Below are positions 1 to 11,959 of a stretch of 64,000 bases of DNA, piece by piece. The position numbers and the translations under genes were made by a program. This DNA is from Saturnia japonica. Taxonomy: Eukaryota; Arthropoda; Insecta; Lepidoptera; Saturniidae. The stretch spans positions 11,594,690 to 11,658,689 of the forward strand of contig CM065328.1 in NCBI GenBank assembly GCA_033032175.1, given 5' to 3'. The notes beneath the pieces are model-generated. The model was not told the DNA's origin. It made no database searches and saw nothing but the letters and a program-made list of their open reading frames with translations. The first letter of the stretch is position 1, and each line of letters opens with the position of its first letter.

Positions 1-341
1 CTAAAAATTCACCTTGTACATTTTTATTTTTTACATCGCTTGTTGTTCTTCGCTTTTAAAAACAGAACTGTCGTTGGTTCGGGACACGGCTCGCTTATGT
101 ACTCAAATAAGACGATCACCAAATCACTTAAAGGTACTTGAACTTGTAATCAACATGACTCATTGTTTTTAAAAGGAGGAAAACTTTCTATTTCTCGTCC
201 ATTATTTGTTGACGCAATTCAAGCGATAAGCTATTGTATAAATGAGTAAATGTTTCGAGTACATTATTGACGATTCCAGATATTTCGAGAATATTGTGTT
301 TATTTTTCTATTTTTACTCAGATCGTTACATAAGATTAAAA
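1..341. other. AT-rich sequence, nothing recognised
   Basis: No coding potential, repeat end or RNA gene could be supported here. Confidence 0.4.
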
Positions 342-883
342 CTCGCTGTGCCCGTGGCTTCGCTCACGTGGACTACAGAATGCCCGCGCGAATCTTGCTC
401 CCCACTCCCGCCTATTTTAAAGACAAAAATGCTTATTGTGTGTGTTCCTTAAAAGATAAATATATACTCCTCCTTACTTTATTATAGGTATTTTTAATGC
501 CTATAATTATTGTCGTACATTAATTTGCTATATTTCTTATGGTTTACTCAGCCAAAGCCATTTAAGCGCCCGAATTGATTCACCATGACCAGTTTTTTGT
601 TTTATTTGTGCGTAACCCTAATTATTTTTGTAAAATAAATGTAGCCTAAGTTATTCCCTATAACATCAGCTATCTATCAGTGAAAGTCCCGTCAAAATCG
701 GCCCAATCATTTCGGAAATTACCCGGAACAAACAGACAGACAGACAGAAAGACAGAACGTCCGACAAAAATATTAAAAATTGGTGTTTTGTTATATTTAT
801 CGTTTATACTATCAAATGCATTTAGTAAAAAACTGTTGTTTTGACATTACAAACAGACACTTCAATTTTATTAATTGTATAAA
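342..883 (-). mobile_element. Non-autonomous Helitron, family Q, copy 1
   Basis: Read on the minus strand, it starts near 883 with a TTTATAC/ATAATAAAATTG-like 5' end next to a host A. It carries a (CAGA)n-type block around 733-760 and ends at 342 with a GC-rich hairpin (CACGTGAGCGAAGCCACGGG) followed by CACAGCGAG and a host T. That is the Helitron layout, with CGAG in place of the usual CTAG. Copies at 20460-20988, 21562-21840 and 26840-27250 align with it. It has no coding capacity; the short ORFs across it are chance. Confidence 0.7.
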
Positions 884-1577
884 TAAATTTTCTCAGATAT
901 TTCTTCCGCGTGGAATTACTATTTCAAAATCAAGCCTCACAAATCATTTGGGAACATATTTTTAAATTTTTGTGTGTTAAAGTTTACCCTTCCAATACAT
1001 ACCACCCTTGAAAATTTTCTGTATATTCGGAAAAACAAACACATTTGAACTTATATATGATAATTTAAATTTCAATACTAGAAATAAATATTAAATTCTT
1101 ATTGCAGCTTTGAGATTAGGTAAGATAAATAAAATATTTTTAGGTAATAATAATGTTTGGTTTACCATTAAACTTCCTAAAACCATTTCCAATTTTCAAT
1201 ATAATAAACTGCAGTGATCGAATTATAGTAATTTATTTAGGAAGAAGTAACCGTTGAATGAAGTATTATTTAACTTGGTTATCCTAATAGTCTAATAGAC
1301 TTAATAGAAGAAACAAAGTAAATTGAACATTAAGTAAACACAAGGAATTTATTCATTGAGACCATTCCAATGAGCCCAAATATGATAACTCTGCTGTAAG
1401 TTAATGAGGAATTAGGTATCCTAAGGATTCCAAATGACGTTGCAGCATCAGTTAAATTTTTTCCTAATATCATTGTAGTAACCGAATACGAAATCACGAC
1501 TCAATCAGTTCTGTGGAAGATGCTCAAATCTATTTATAAACTATAAAAGAGCTGATAATCTTCAAACGGGTGAACAG
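884..1577. other. AT-rich unique-looking sequence
   Basis: About 690 bases with no supportable gene or repeat boundary. Confidence 0.4.
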
Positions 1578-1865
1578 TTTTTTTTATTTATTTATTTACA
1601 CATTATGTGTTAAACACACAATGGCGGACTTAATGCCTAAGACATTCTCTGCCAGTCAACCATTAGGTGATGCAGAGATAAATGTTGGTAGGTGTAAAAG
1701 ATAAGGGTTTTATGAAATTATGTTTAACCTATTTAATATCACAATATATAAATAAAATATCAACACCAATATACTACATATATAATACATATATACTACA
1801 TATATACAATACATACACATAACAACATAATACATAAATATTAATACAATAAATAAAAGTGTAAT

Positions 1866-2597
1866 TAGTCAACATTAAGTACTAAATACAGCATTAACCA
1901 GATAACACTGGTAAAGCCGACGTACCTTGACTTTAAAACTGAAACGATTAGATGACATCCTGATTTCATAAGGAAGCGCATTCTATAAGAGAATAGATTG
2001 GATATAGAAAGATGAATGAAGTAGACCGGAAGTATGGACAGGACAGTAAATAATAAGATTATTAGAAGAGCAAAGGTTAAGGTCATGATTAGAGCATAAA
2101 AACTGAAAATGTGGAGTTAAGTAAGAGGGAGTGTTAGGAGAAAATGGAATAGAATACAGAGTTGTCAGAGCCCGCAAACTCCGACGCTGGCGTATGGGCA
2201 ACCAATTAAGCTCTGAACGATGGCTCGATACATGGTCATACTTACGAAGATTAAAAACAAATCGAATGCAATTGTTGAGTAATCTGTCAAGTTTGTTAAG
2301 AAGGTCAGCGTTCAGATCGTAAAAGCACACATCACCATAGTCAATTAAAGGAAATATTATAGATTGCACTAGCATGGTTTTCGTTTTAACTGGGAGAAAA
2401 TTTTTCAGGCTATAAAAAGACTTTAGAGTACCGATCACTTTCTGACTAACCTTGGAAATATGAGTTCTCCAATCCAATTTAGCATCAATGTGTAAACCAA
2501 GGTCCTTTACATCCGTACTAAACGCTATGACAAGATCGCTGAAAATAATCTGAGGCAGTGAGCTGAAGTCTATTCTGGTAAACATACGAGAGCTCCT
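1866..2597 (-). pseudogene. LINE reverse transcriptase, C-terminal part
   Basis: Continuation of the RT in a second frame from about 2585 to 1983, then in a third frame to about 1866. Typical jockey/CR1 C-terminal features are visible: DVKDLGLHIDAKLDWRTHI (thumb), LVQSIIFPLIDYGD, and ELNWLPIRQRRSLRALTTLY. The last piece, in the third frame, carries the usual tail of the protein. At least two frameshifts make the copy inactive. It directly follows the palm block at 2600-3412 and precedes the LINE 3' untranslated region. Confidence 0.8.
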
Positions 2598-2599
2598 TA

Positions 2600-3412
2600 T
2601 TACAAATGCTTGAAATTTGGAAATATTAACTGATAAGCCAAATTCTCAGACCAATCCCATAAGGCATTTAGATCCCGGTTAATAGTATAAATTCCATCTG
2701 ATAGATAATCTACTGCGGCTTGTGTGTATAATTGCAGGTCATCAGCATACAAATGATACGTACATCGCAGTTCATGAGTTAAAAGGTTAATAAAGAGGGA
2801 AAAAAGAAAAGGTGAAAGTATACCTCCCTGAGGGACGCCAGCACCAAGTTCACACCAATTAGACGTAGCCCCATCTATACGAACCGATTGTTGTCGTCCC
2901 TTTAGATATGAAGCGAACCATGCCAGTGCCTCTAATGAGATATTATAATGAGAGAGAATAGCCAGGAGAATGTCGTGACTAACAGTATTAAAGGCATTGG
3001 AAAAATCTACTAGAACCAGCACAGTAATCATTTTATTCTCCACTCCATTTCTCAAATCACCAGTCACTTTAAGCAAAGCTGTAACTGTACTGTGACCTGG
3101 CCTGAAACCGGATTGTAGTGGACTCAAGATATTGTTACAATGTACAAAGGATGATAGTTGATTGTGCACACATGCTTCGAGTACTTTAGAAAGAAATGGA
3201 AGTATAGATATATGTCGAAAGTGACTGGGAAGAGAAGGATTTGTAGTTTTAGGGAGAGGACGGACATAGGCTTTACTCCATATGGATGGAAACTGTCCAG
3301 AGGATAGAGAAAAGTTTATGAGATGAGATATAATAGGAAGAATCTGGTCAAGAATAGTAATAATCATTTGTCTACTCAAATTGTCACAGCCCGTAGCATT
3401 AGATTTAGTTTA
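2600..3412 (-). pseudogene. LINE reverse transcriptase, N-terminal and palm part
   Basis: Encodes the central part of a non-LTR reverse transcriptase, which copies element RNA into DNA at the target site. In order it shows a fingers segment (RHISILPFLSKVLE), SGFRPGHSTVTALLKVT, the first catalytic Asp in VDFSNAFNTVSHD, the PQG motif in GVPQGGILSPFLFSLF, and the catalytic YADD box in YHLYADDLQLY. The frame stays open from before the first Met (a KSNATGCDNLSRQ-type stretch upstream) to about 2600. There a frameshift moves the reading into the frame of the next block. The signature is of jockey/CR1-group type; the exact clade is not certain. Confidence 0.85.
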
Positions 3413-4524
3413 ATCATAGCTAAAGACATTGCTCATTAAGTCACCTTCCAAACAAAACAAAAAAACGTGTGCGTCTTGGGACGCTTGACAGAAGTGATAA
3501 TTTAAACTAATCTAAGTTGAACTATTTAATATTGAAATTGTATAATTTGAGAAAAGTTTAGGTTATTTATTAATAAAATATTTTATTGATTATAAAATAT
3601 ATTGAAATATATATATATATATTAATGTAATATATTTAAATACATTAGAACACTGAGTAGAGAAGGGAATCCAGACAGAATGGCGCCGTAACACGTTACG
3701 TTACGTAGCAGTTTACCCTCCCATAAGAAGTTATCACTTCAAAAATACAGTATAAAAATCGGTTCATCTATGTCAAAGATAGATAAATATATATACACGT
3801 TAAACTTATGACACCCATCTGTTTGTTTTGGGAGTGGGAAACCTAACAACTATGTCTACAGTTTCACGAAATCACCTTAAAGTTGATAATAATTTCTCTT
3901 AAACCTTCAAAAGTTATGGCCACAACAATCCAACCGTTCATTATCCACTACACTGTCCTAAAACATATCCCGTTACGAAATAAGAGTACGTGTGTTTCGA
4001 ATTAAGCTGACTACATACGTGCGACAATACTGACTTTATGTTAAGCTCGACAAAAAAATCGCATTAAATCCTATATTCATAAATCTTATACCAGGTATAT
4101 GGCTTTTCTCCTACGAGGTTATGCACAAGCTACGCGACTGAGATGTGAACCACAGGTCCGCTTTTGGTATGTTACTCTATGAAGTCATTCTTGATAACTC
4201 GAGTATGATGACAAATGGCTCAAGCGATGAAGACCTGCTTTATCTTTACTACAAGAACAAGACTACAAGGAAAAGGAGATTATGAGTGCACCTATACATC
4301 GAAAGAAAGATTATATGTAGAGATTCGCAGTCTCCATATACATAGCAATAAACTAAATCTTTTGCTGTATTTTTTGATTACACCATTTTTTTCGTTGCTA
4401 TGCCACCAATATTTTCTTTAATAAACTATCCTTTCATGCAAATTTTCTAAATAAAATAGTTTCGATGTTTTTCATCCGTCTCAGGGCGGTTATTTTTAAA
4501 AATATACATTTCAATGATTATTCG
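3413..4524. other. Gene-free stretch with a weak inverted repeat
   Basis: No gene was recognised. It holds a 10-base inverted repeat, GAAGTGATAA at 3491-3500 and its complement at 3731-3740, and a GTAAC/GTTAC palindromic patch near 3690-3708. This might be the relic of a small MITE. The 68-codon ORF at 4215 has no recognisable features. Confidence 0.35.
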
Positions 4525-4815
4525 AATGTACGGGCATCACGACGACGCGACGGCGAGGCGTGAGTTCAAATTCCAGCAATTAGCTTAAAAAATATCGTGA
4601 TGAAACCATAGCATGCTGGTTCGGCATTTTCTAATTCTTCTCTGACTGGCTACCAATTTCAAGTAGAAAAGCAATCACCAAGCACCAATAGTTGAGTTCC
4701 GGCAAATGCACTCGAGAACCAGTCTTGGCACTTGGCATAGCGTTCTACCAATTTGGGCCCCATCGTCATTTAATATTAGGTGAGATTAAGGCCAAACACT
4801 AAACATATAAAGAAT
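4525..4815 (+). mobile_element. SINE family S, copy 1 (degraded head)
   Basis: Aligns with 25532-25825 and with the two arms around 54455-54905. It retains the B-box-like GAGTTCAAATTCC, then a shared body (ATCGTGATGAAACCATAGCAT, GGCTACCA, TTCCGGCAAATGCACTCGAGA, CCCCATCGTCATTTAA). The internal Pol III-type box and the repeated body suggest a tRNA-related SINE. The A box is eroded in this copy. Confidence 0.6.
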
Positions 4816-5194
4816 TTAAAAAAATATGTACAACAAGATAGCAAATTAAGAAGTAAGTAATCGATTTGAAATTTTAAAAAAAATCCGAAAAGTCGCAAGT
4901 TCAAATATAGACTTATAAATTTTCCTAGGATATATTGCAGCCTTACAATTATGACATAATTAGCACGTTAAGAAGCCTCTATAATAACGAAGGCATTTTC
5001 ATTATTACATTATTATGTAAGCAAAATATGATGAGATTATATAACGTACCCTTTCTATGGTTGGATTATATTTACCTGGGTAATATTAAGGTTTTCTCTT
5101 TCATGTTTACTATGTATGGAAGTCTTAATAATTCAATTTTTCTAATATATTTATGTTTTTAACCAACTTAAATAAAAGTTACTCATTTCGAATA
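4816..5194. other. AT-rich, nothing recognised
   Basis: A 75-codon ORF at 4935 has no recognisable motif. Nothing else could be supported. Confidence 0.35.
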
Positions 5195-5345
5195 TATTTT
5201 TTTAATGAATGTTCACGCATAACTTCTTTGATGATTCTTTTTTTGTTGGATACCTCAAGGGTGGTCTCACTTCATTGGCACTGGACTTTCAACTTCGAAG
5301 ATATAAAATAATTCTGTTCAATATCATGGAAGTTGGTTTTCTTTT
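5195..5345 (+). repeat. Family Z dispersed repeat, copy 1
   Basis: Shares with eight other stretches a core reading TTTGATGATTCTTTTTTTGT, then a CTCAAGGGTGGTCTCA-like piece, then CATTGGCACTGGACTTTC and CGAAGATATA. A repeat of this form, often beginning TTTTAACCGACTTCAAAAAA, is common in moth and butterfly genomes. Its class is not clear from the sequence. Confidence 0.6.
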
Positions 5346-5573
5346 CAAAGCTAATTTCTTTTGAATAATATATAGATTATATATTTGAGTCATAGTGACT
5401 GATTTTTCAGATATTTAGGTACTGTTGACGTGATCTTATGACTTGTGAATCATTAGTATAATACTTATGAAAATAACTTCGTCGTTATAAGTATTTCATG
5501 TAAGTACTAACATGTTATAATTTATAACATTCAGTTATGTCTTATATTTTAAGAAATAACCTGAAATAAGTAC

Positions 5574-5660
5574 ATTAGAATAGAATAGAATGTTTATTTA
5601 TTTAACATATCATATAACACATATAATTAACTTTGCTACATTCGACAACGATTCATATAC
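5574..5660 (-). mobile_element. LINE 3' end with simple-repeat tail
   Basis: On the minus strand an AATAAATAAACATT stretch runs into (TTCTA)n at 5574-5592, the kind of tail left by a LINE. The upstream extent cannot be fixed. Confidence 0.35.
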
Positions 5661-6204
5661 TAACATGTGTAACAAGGTATTTATTTATTTGTAATCGTAG
5701 ACTTGATAGAAGCAACGGTGGTATACTAATATTACAAAATTATTATTATTATAATTAGTCCTTTAACCTCCCTACTTTGAATTATTTTAATGTTACAATG
5801 CTAATTACATTCATTTTCTTTTATTTATATTAGTATTAATTTAAATTATTGTTTTTTATTAGTAGTAGTTATTATTTTTATGTTATCAATGTAGTGGGCG
5901 CCTATAATAGGTTCGTATATCTGTATTGGACTTGGAATTCATTGTAAAAATGGATCAAGTACAATATGCGCGCTGTTGACGTTTCTTTATTAAATGAATT
6001 ACAAACAGAGCGTGCGAATTTTGTGTACCTACATGTCGTTTTGAAAAGTGTTTTTTTTTTTTGCATTTTTTTGTACTTTTATCGAAGAAGGTTATAGGAT
6101 ACATAACTTCACGCTACTATCCTTAAAAGCTAAGCAATAATCATGAATGTCAAGGAATCTGGCAACCTATAAAGCAAGTACTAGAAGTGAAAACAACGTA
6201 CCCT
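5661..6204. other. AT-rich, nothing recognised
   Basis: No gene or clear repeat boundary could be supported. Confidence 0.3.
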
Positions 6205-6282
6205 ACACTAGTGCGTTGATGGCGGCGCGTTGGCGATTTAGTACAATACATTTAACAGAGGAGAAACCGTGAGCGCAGCTAG
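6205..6282 (+). mobile_element. Helitron 3' end fragment, family H
   Basis: Ends GAGAAACCGTGAGCGCAGCTAG followed by host T, and matches the 3' ends of the family-H copies at 7774 and 19892. The 5' part is missing. Confidence 0.55.
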
Positions 6283-6645
6283 TATTACATAATAAGCTAC
6301 CATTATAACAAAAAGCCTGGTAGAGTAAAATTACGAGAAATACTTTCATCAACTTTCAAAGGAAGGATGAACCGACGTGCAAGTTGCTCTAAGCATAATG
6401 AAGTACTTACGCAAAAATTTTAAGAATTCCATAATAAAGGCGGTGAGTGAACAGCCAAAGTTACTTTTCAAGTAACGCCATAAATAATGATGGAAAGCAG
6501 AGCGTTCACTCAACGCGCGTAAACCAAATAATAATTTCAGACGAATGTTGATGTTACTATCGGAACGTGTAAGCAATTTACTTTGAACTTTATTTTTAAA
6601 CACTATCGACATATCCTTAGTATCTCCTGCTATTTTATATATTAT
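6283..6645. other. No recognised feature
   Basis: An 87-codon minus-strand ORF here has no recognisable motif and no support from context. Confidence 0.3.
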
Positions 6646-7309
6646 TAACTGTGCCCCGCGATCTCACCCGCGTATAATTTAAAAGAAATCACTTACTGAT
6701 AATTCATAATATTTCACTATAGATCATATTTTTAGTGACATATTCTTTTGGTGTTTAAATATATTAGTTTTCACCGCATCCAGTTCCATTGAGCCGAGTG
6801 TTGAATTATTTTAATTTTCTATTAACTTCTAAATTATGCTTCCAAACAACATGCTACTCATGTCTTAATGATGAAGGAACTTTCGTTCGTAAGGATTTAT
6901 ATGCTTACCTAATAATAATGCACATAAATACTTTTTAATTTTCGATAATTTTTTGTCTCAAGATGCCTGATTATGGCTTATAAACAAGAGATAGGCATAT
7001 TATATTACAGAGTTTTGTTAAACGTACTACGGTTGAATATTTTTGTAGAACATTATATTTACATATCACTAACCATTACGGCAGCGCATGCGGATAAACA
7101 TTTCGAGAGCGCTTTTTCTTCTAATTTATTTAACAAAAATGAAAATTTATGGCTAGCTGAGAGGTATATCTTAATTCTAGATAACCTATACTATTCCATA
7201 TGAATATGGCTATCATTTACAAAGAATTTTTCGACTGCGACTGGTAGTTCCAGATATTAGCGTGATTAAACTAACAAACAAAAAACTCTTCAGCTTATTT
7301 AGTAATAGA
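6646..7309 (-). mobile_element. Non-autonomous Helitron, family H, copy 1
   Basis: On the minus strand it begins at 7309 with TCTATTACTAAATAAGCTGA after a host A. This is close to the TCTATACTAATATTATAAA head seen in lepidopteran Helitrons. It runs through a body shared with 7774-8395 and 19272-19892, and ends near 6646 with a GC-rich motif and CACAGTTA, a decayed CTAG. No Rep/helicase gene is present. Confidence 0.7.
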
Positions 7310-7773
7310 TTATAACGATTAGAAGTATCTCTAACATTTTTCTATACCGTACAAACCTAAATCTTTTGTATGCATGTTAAATTTTTGAATTGAAGTATTG
7401 ATATTGCTTTTAGTATTTCATTATTGGAAGCCATAATTTTGGATTGTGTGAAGTTTTCGCCGCCGAATTAACGTGTATTGGAACTCTTGATTGTATACTC
7501 GTCGTTTATTGAATGAGCCAATCTCTTTTTTCTGTGGTAACATTAACAATAGACTATTTTCAAAGACAAATTTCAAAAAAGTTGTCGAATTTTTCGCCTC
7601 CCTTCGCAAAGGTTAGTTTTCTTTATATCTTTTATTAATTCTTGAAAGAAATAAAAAAGTTGAATCGAATAATTTTGAACAAAGAAAATCCGTTTGATTT
7701 CTTCTCGTGATAAATTAAACAGCGACGTTTCAAGTGTGGTATAAGTCAGCAATTTTTGTATATATATATATAT
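7310..7773. other. No recognised feature
   Basis: Contains a short (TA)n run at 7759-7776. The minus-strand ORFs here are unconvincing. Confidence 0.3.
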
Positions 7774-8395
7774 ATAGCTATGGCCCACGGTTTCACTCGT
7801 GTTAATTTTATTCAACAAACACCGCGCCGCTTACGCATCCGTGAAGTCTATCATAATTGTTCTCGGTTCCCGCAAGTACCAATTATTTTAATTTTTTGTT
7901 ATCTCCTAAACTATGTCTCCAAATAATATGCTATAAAGAGAAAAATTTAACTTCATATAATTATCTTAAGATGAAGTAGCTTTTGTTCTTAACGGGTAAT
8001 ATGCGATGCCTAAAAATAATGCTCATAAATCACTTTTTAATTTTTAGCAAATGTTTGTCACAAAATACCTTATTGTATTTATTATAAGAGATAGGCATAT
8101 ACTATCGCGGAATTTTAGTTAGATATACTAAGGACCGTTATTTTTGTATATAATTGTATTTAAGTATCATTAATCATTACGTCAGCGCACGCGGATAAAG
8201 CAGTTCGGGAAGGCTGCCACTTCCGACTTACTTACCAGAAATCAATATTTAAGGCTAACTGAGAGTTGTAACCTAATGCCAGATAGTATATACTGTTCCT
8301 CGTGAGTCTGGCTATCATATACAAATAATTTTTCAAATCCAACTGGTAGTTCTAGAAATTAGAGTGTTTAAACAAACAAAGAAAGAGTTTACTGC
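7774..8395 (-). mobile_element. Non-autonomous Helitron, family H, copy 2
   Basis: Aligns over about 600 bases with 6646-7309 and with the inverse of 19272-19892. The 3' side at 7774 reads GTGAAACCGTGGGCCATAGCTA on the minus strand, and the 5' head is eroded near 8395. It sits less than 500 bases from copy 1 in the same orientation. Confidence 0.65.
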
Positions 8396-8910
8396 AGTTC
8401 TGGACAAGTCAAGGTGTTTTAATAAGTATGAGAGATTTCGCTGGTATGGTCCTCGCTTCCACGACTAACGCATATAAATGAACCGCATAGCCGTTTTTGG
8501 TAGATCGTAATATTTATTCATTTTTAGCGCTATTTAATATAATGCGTTGTTAGAGGAGACCAGTTCTTGTATTTGTGTACTTTCTGTATACTCCAGTAAG
8601 AAGATGATGTAAAGATAAATCTTAATTTGAGTTGAATCTTTTTTGCGATAGAAACGTGTTGAATAGTTTTAAATCTAAAGAATACACTTTATTATGATAG
8701 GTCGTAACTTTCGAGATACAATGGTTTTATATTGAAATTCTATGCAAAGATAATCATCCGCTTTTATGAGGTCACTTGTTCTAGTTGGTATTTCAATAGT
8801 TTTGAATTAATACCACAAAATAATAGGTATTGAAGAACGGTTTTCGAAGGACGTTTATCTACGCTCGACTAGACTAGGACTGATATGTACAATATACTAT
8901 ATAAATATAT
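8396..8910. other. No recognised feature
   Basis: AT-rich with no supportable gene or repeat. Confidence 0.3.
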
Positions 8911-9110
8911 GTTAAAAAGGAAACAAAAAACCCGACTGCAACAAAAATACTCTAGAATATTTTTTTTCTATTTTTGCTCGTGTGATTAATTAAATCCATC
9001 AAACCGTTTAATAAAAAAAATACAGAGCATGCCAAAGAAATAGACTTACATGCCAAAACATAACCGTCTTTTTTCGCAGTCTGTCTATTTATTTGGCACG
9101 CTCTGTAGCC
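8911..9110 (+). repeat. Family W dispersed repeat, copy 1
   Basis: Shares TTAAAAAGGAAACAAA, CCCGACTGCA, TTTTTTTTCTATTTTTGCT and CATGCCAAAGAAATAGAC-like blocks with 62046-62290. It is non-coding and of unknown class. Confidence 0.5.
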
Positions 9111-9569
9111 TAAATTCTAATCGCCTAAATAGAAAAATATTTTTTAGTCAAGTGTTGTTTTTTTTGTATTTGAATTTTTCTCTATTTAATAATTTTGCTT
9201 GTTTTCATTTTTTGTTAGCTATAACGATTGTAGATTGTAATTTGGGTAGACCCCCTTATCTATTTTCGCTTCCCAAGATTGTATGAAAGAGTATCTGTCT
9301 CCTTTACGAGGTCAACCACAAATCTTACATAGCAAAGAGTACTACATTTTATAACTCAGTCCATCATTTCCATTAATCACTTAGCTATTATAATTATTTA
9401 CAATCAACAACCCCTCTGCTCTCCCTCTACCCGGATGCTGCTATCATCAATTAAATGGAGATACATAAGCGTGTTTAGCTATGCATATTATAAATTAACG
9501 TAAAACGCTTTCTCATTTTCACGCGTAAAGGACGCTGGACGCTCACGGACAAAAGTTATTTCATATCAT
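9111..9569. other. No recognised feature
   Basis: The 78-codon ORF at 9050-9286 overlaps family W and T-rich sequence and looks like chance. Confidence 0.3.
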
Positions 9570-9790
9570 TTTTAACTGACTTCAAAAAAAGAGTGAGGTT
9601 ATCAATTCGGTTGTATTTTTTTAATGTTTGTTGCTACATATCTCCGTCATTTATAAACCGAATTACAATATTATTGTTTTGTTTGTAAGGGGATATTTTT
9701 ACGTTGGTCCCATTTTAATTTCATTGGCATTGGACCTTGGGTTTCGAAGATATACCTGAATTTTTTTCAAAATCAAATGGGAAATGTATA
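9570..9790 (+). repeat. Family Z dispersed repeat, copy 2
   Basis: Begins TTTAACTGACTTCAAAAAAA and continues through CATTTTAATTTCATTGGCAT and TTCGAAGATATACC, matching the other Z copies. Confidence 0.65.
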
Positions 9791-9849
9791 GTGATTGATA
9801 TATTGGTAGGTTTATCATAATACAAGACTAAGTGTACCTAACTAAGGCA

Positions 9850-10205
9850 GTTCTGTAATAACTTTGACTGCGAAGACACAACGGAACTCTTTAACAACAA
9901 ACAGCACGAATGTGAAATGTTCTTCTCTTGCTTCCTTGTGGATATTCTACCGTTTGTGTAATGGGTTGTGTTCCGAGGAACTGTTCCTTATGATGCCTTA
10001 CATTTGGTACCTAATTGGTCGCCGACAGTCCGATTTCACAAGAATTTCTTTCCTTGAACGCTCCGGTTGTAGAATAAGCTCCTAGTGCTGAAGTTTTTCC
10101 ATGGGGCTACAGTATGGAGTTCTTCAAAAAAGGGGTAAATTGGTTTTTAAAGAGTCGGCTACGCGCATGTAATCCTTGCAGACCTCATGCTTGTTTGCAA
10201 CAATC
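9850..10205 (+). pseudogene. C-terminal fragment of a LINE reverse transcriptase
   Basis: The first frame gives NGLCSEELFLMM and a segment typical of the C-terminus of jockey-group LINE proteins (a TRISFLERSGCR-type piece). After a frameshift near 10080 another frame reads MEFFKKGVNWFLKSRLRAC and ends at a stop at 10204. The order matches the end of such proteins: the ...SEELF block, then an arginine-rich block, then FFKKxVNxFLK. The copy has lost the RT core and is not functional. The R repeat that follows at once may be its 3' untranslated region. Confidence 0.6.
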
Positions 10206-10400
10206 GTGGTATTAAAAAAGGTTCTTAGAGGTAAGACACAGTGAAATTTCTTTAGAGATTCGCCTTTACTTAAGACAGTCTAACTAGTGGAATAAATACC
10301 CTAGAGAAGATCGCAGCCAAATAACCTAGTGTTGTGTTCCTGCAGTCAGTAGGGCTTCCAGAGCTCTTTGGGGTAAGGGGTTCAAGGTCGGCAATTGTTT
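10206..10400 (+). repeat. Family R repeat, copy 1
   Basis: Shares AAGATCGCAGCCAAATAACC, GTGTTGTGTTCCTGC and CCAGAGCTCTTTGGGGTAAG with 14840-15032, 31438-31685, 56015-56140 and 62885-63140. It follows a LINE C-terminus here. A R-type ending (GGCGGGCCGTATGCTTGTTT) also follows the LINE fragment at 44390. R may therefore be the 3' region of that LINE, or a SINE that shares it. Confidence 0.55.
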
Positions 10401-11959
10401 CGATTATTTTTTTGAGATACTTGGTAACAACTTAATAAGGAAAGAATATTTTTATTAATATCGAACCAGTGGACTGATGAAGAAATCTCCTGCTGCTGAA
10501 AACTGGGTTCTGTCGAGTGCTATTGACATGACAAAACCTGGGGCAAATATGAATTGCACGAAGTTTTATAAACATGTAAAAAGGCAGAAATAATTATTTA
10601 ACAAAATGAAAGTCTTCATCAAAATAAGGTCAAGCTAATTTTTATTTTTAATACTCCATAAATTAGAATTTGCCAATAAATAAATATTCTTTTTTTTTTC
10701 TCTTTGCGTCCCGATAAGGGCTTAGTCAATTATGGCAACCCTAAACGTACGTAAATAATTAAGCACTTCTTGATGTGGAACATCTAATGCGGCGGGTCAG
10801 ACCGGCTGAACTAAATACTAAGTTAATCAAATTGATAAAAACAAGAGTTGAGTAAACAAGTTCTAGCAGCGATCATTGAATTTTACTAAATTCTGCAGCT
10901 ATATATCGGCGACACATTGGTCTGCGGGGTAGGTAGCAAACTAACCTGTAGTTATATTACAAAGACTTACATTACTGGATCCTCTCACCAACACCAAAGA
11001 TAGAACAATCTCACTAACCTGGTGGTGATCTAAGGCTCCAGACCATGAAGTCCGAGCTATGGAATCCGTCGCAGCGCCGTCCACAAAATACACATATGAA
11101 TGTCTCTTTAGAGTTTATTTTGCACGTCACCAAACACAATATAGTTTTTAACCACCAACTGTGCGGCGAACGATGATGCACATATTGTTTATAAAATATT
11201 TTAGGTTTAAAAGAAAGTTCCATAAATATTAGAACCTCAGTCTTCAGAGCGAAGACACGAACCCACTCGAATTCGAACAACTAGAACCCACCTACCGCAA
11301 AGCGATAGATGTATCGAGGCAATTGATTGAGGCATTGTTTTTCTGATGTTGGCTGTAGCGCGTTCAAATTGATTTTCGCGCATCCACTGATAGTGAGACC
11401 TCTTATCTCTGTGATTGGCAATAAAGGATCCAACAGTAATATAGCCCAAACACAAGTCATGCACCCTTGTGTTGATAAAACGTCGATTGCTTGCATATCT
11501 AATAGTTTTGATCGTTTTGCAATAAATCTATTGATTAATCGATTAACTATGGTTTTTTTCTTTGTACCGGATTTAATATTCAACCGACAAAAAGGTCATT
11601 CAAATTTTTCTTGCAATCACAAAATTGCAATGCACTTTCTTATAGAGGTAAATTATCGATAGTTTAATTCACAAGTATAGATTATTTAATAGTGCAAATG
11701 ACTATCGATTAATGGATAGTTGCACCGTTGACACGTATTTACCTATTTTTTATTTTATTTCGCGAAACACTTTTCGTCCTCCCATTACCGGTTCGCCGTG
11801 CTCTAGAATATGACGGATGTTTAACGAGATTAAAGCTTTAAAACGATAATGATATAAAAGGAAAATCATTCTGTTACACGCCTCGGTTACACGTTGCAGT
11901 CGGACCGCGTAATTTGTTATTCTGAAAAGTGTCCATGTAATTTAATTATATTGTATTTT
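10401..11959. other. Gene-free stretch
   Basis: Several overlapping ORFs of 75-111 codons on both strands (11014-11662) have no recognisable motif and look like chance. No repeat boundary was assigned. Confidence 0.35.

Larger units (their letters stand above)
1578..3412 (-). mobile_element. 5'-truncated non-LTR retrotransposon (jockey/CR1 group)
   Basis: A minus-strand LINE copy. Its 3' end is the left side, where a T-rich tract (AATAAATA-type tail on the element strand) starts at 1578. A 3' untranslated region of about 285 bases follows, with a motif common in lepidopteran LINEs (AATGGCGGACTTAATGCC at 1620-1637). Broken reverse-transcriptase coding sequence runs from about 1866 to 3412. 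Homology stops abruptly near 3412 in the N-terminal part of the RT domain, so the ORF1 and endonuclease parts are missing, as expected of 5' truncation during target-primed reverse transcription. No clear target duplication was found. Confidence 0.85.

Noticed and set aside
242..487. 81-codon ORF
   Set aside because: It runs into the GC-rich 3' end of a Helitron and is explained by that repeat.
11014..11662. Cluster of overlapping ORFs on both strands
   Set aside because: No motif, start context or repeat relation supports any one of them; mutual overlap argues for chance.
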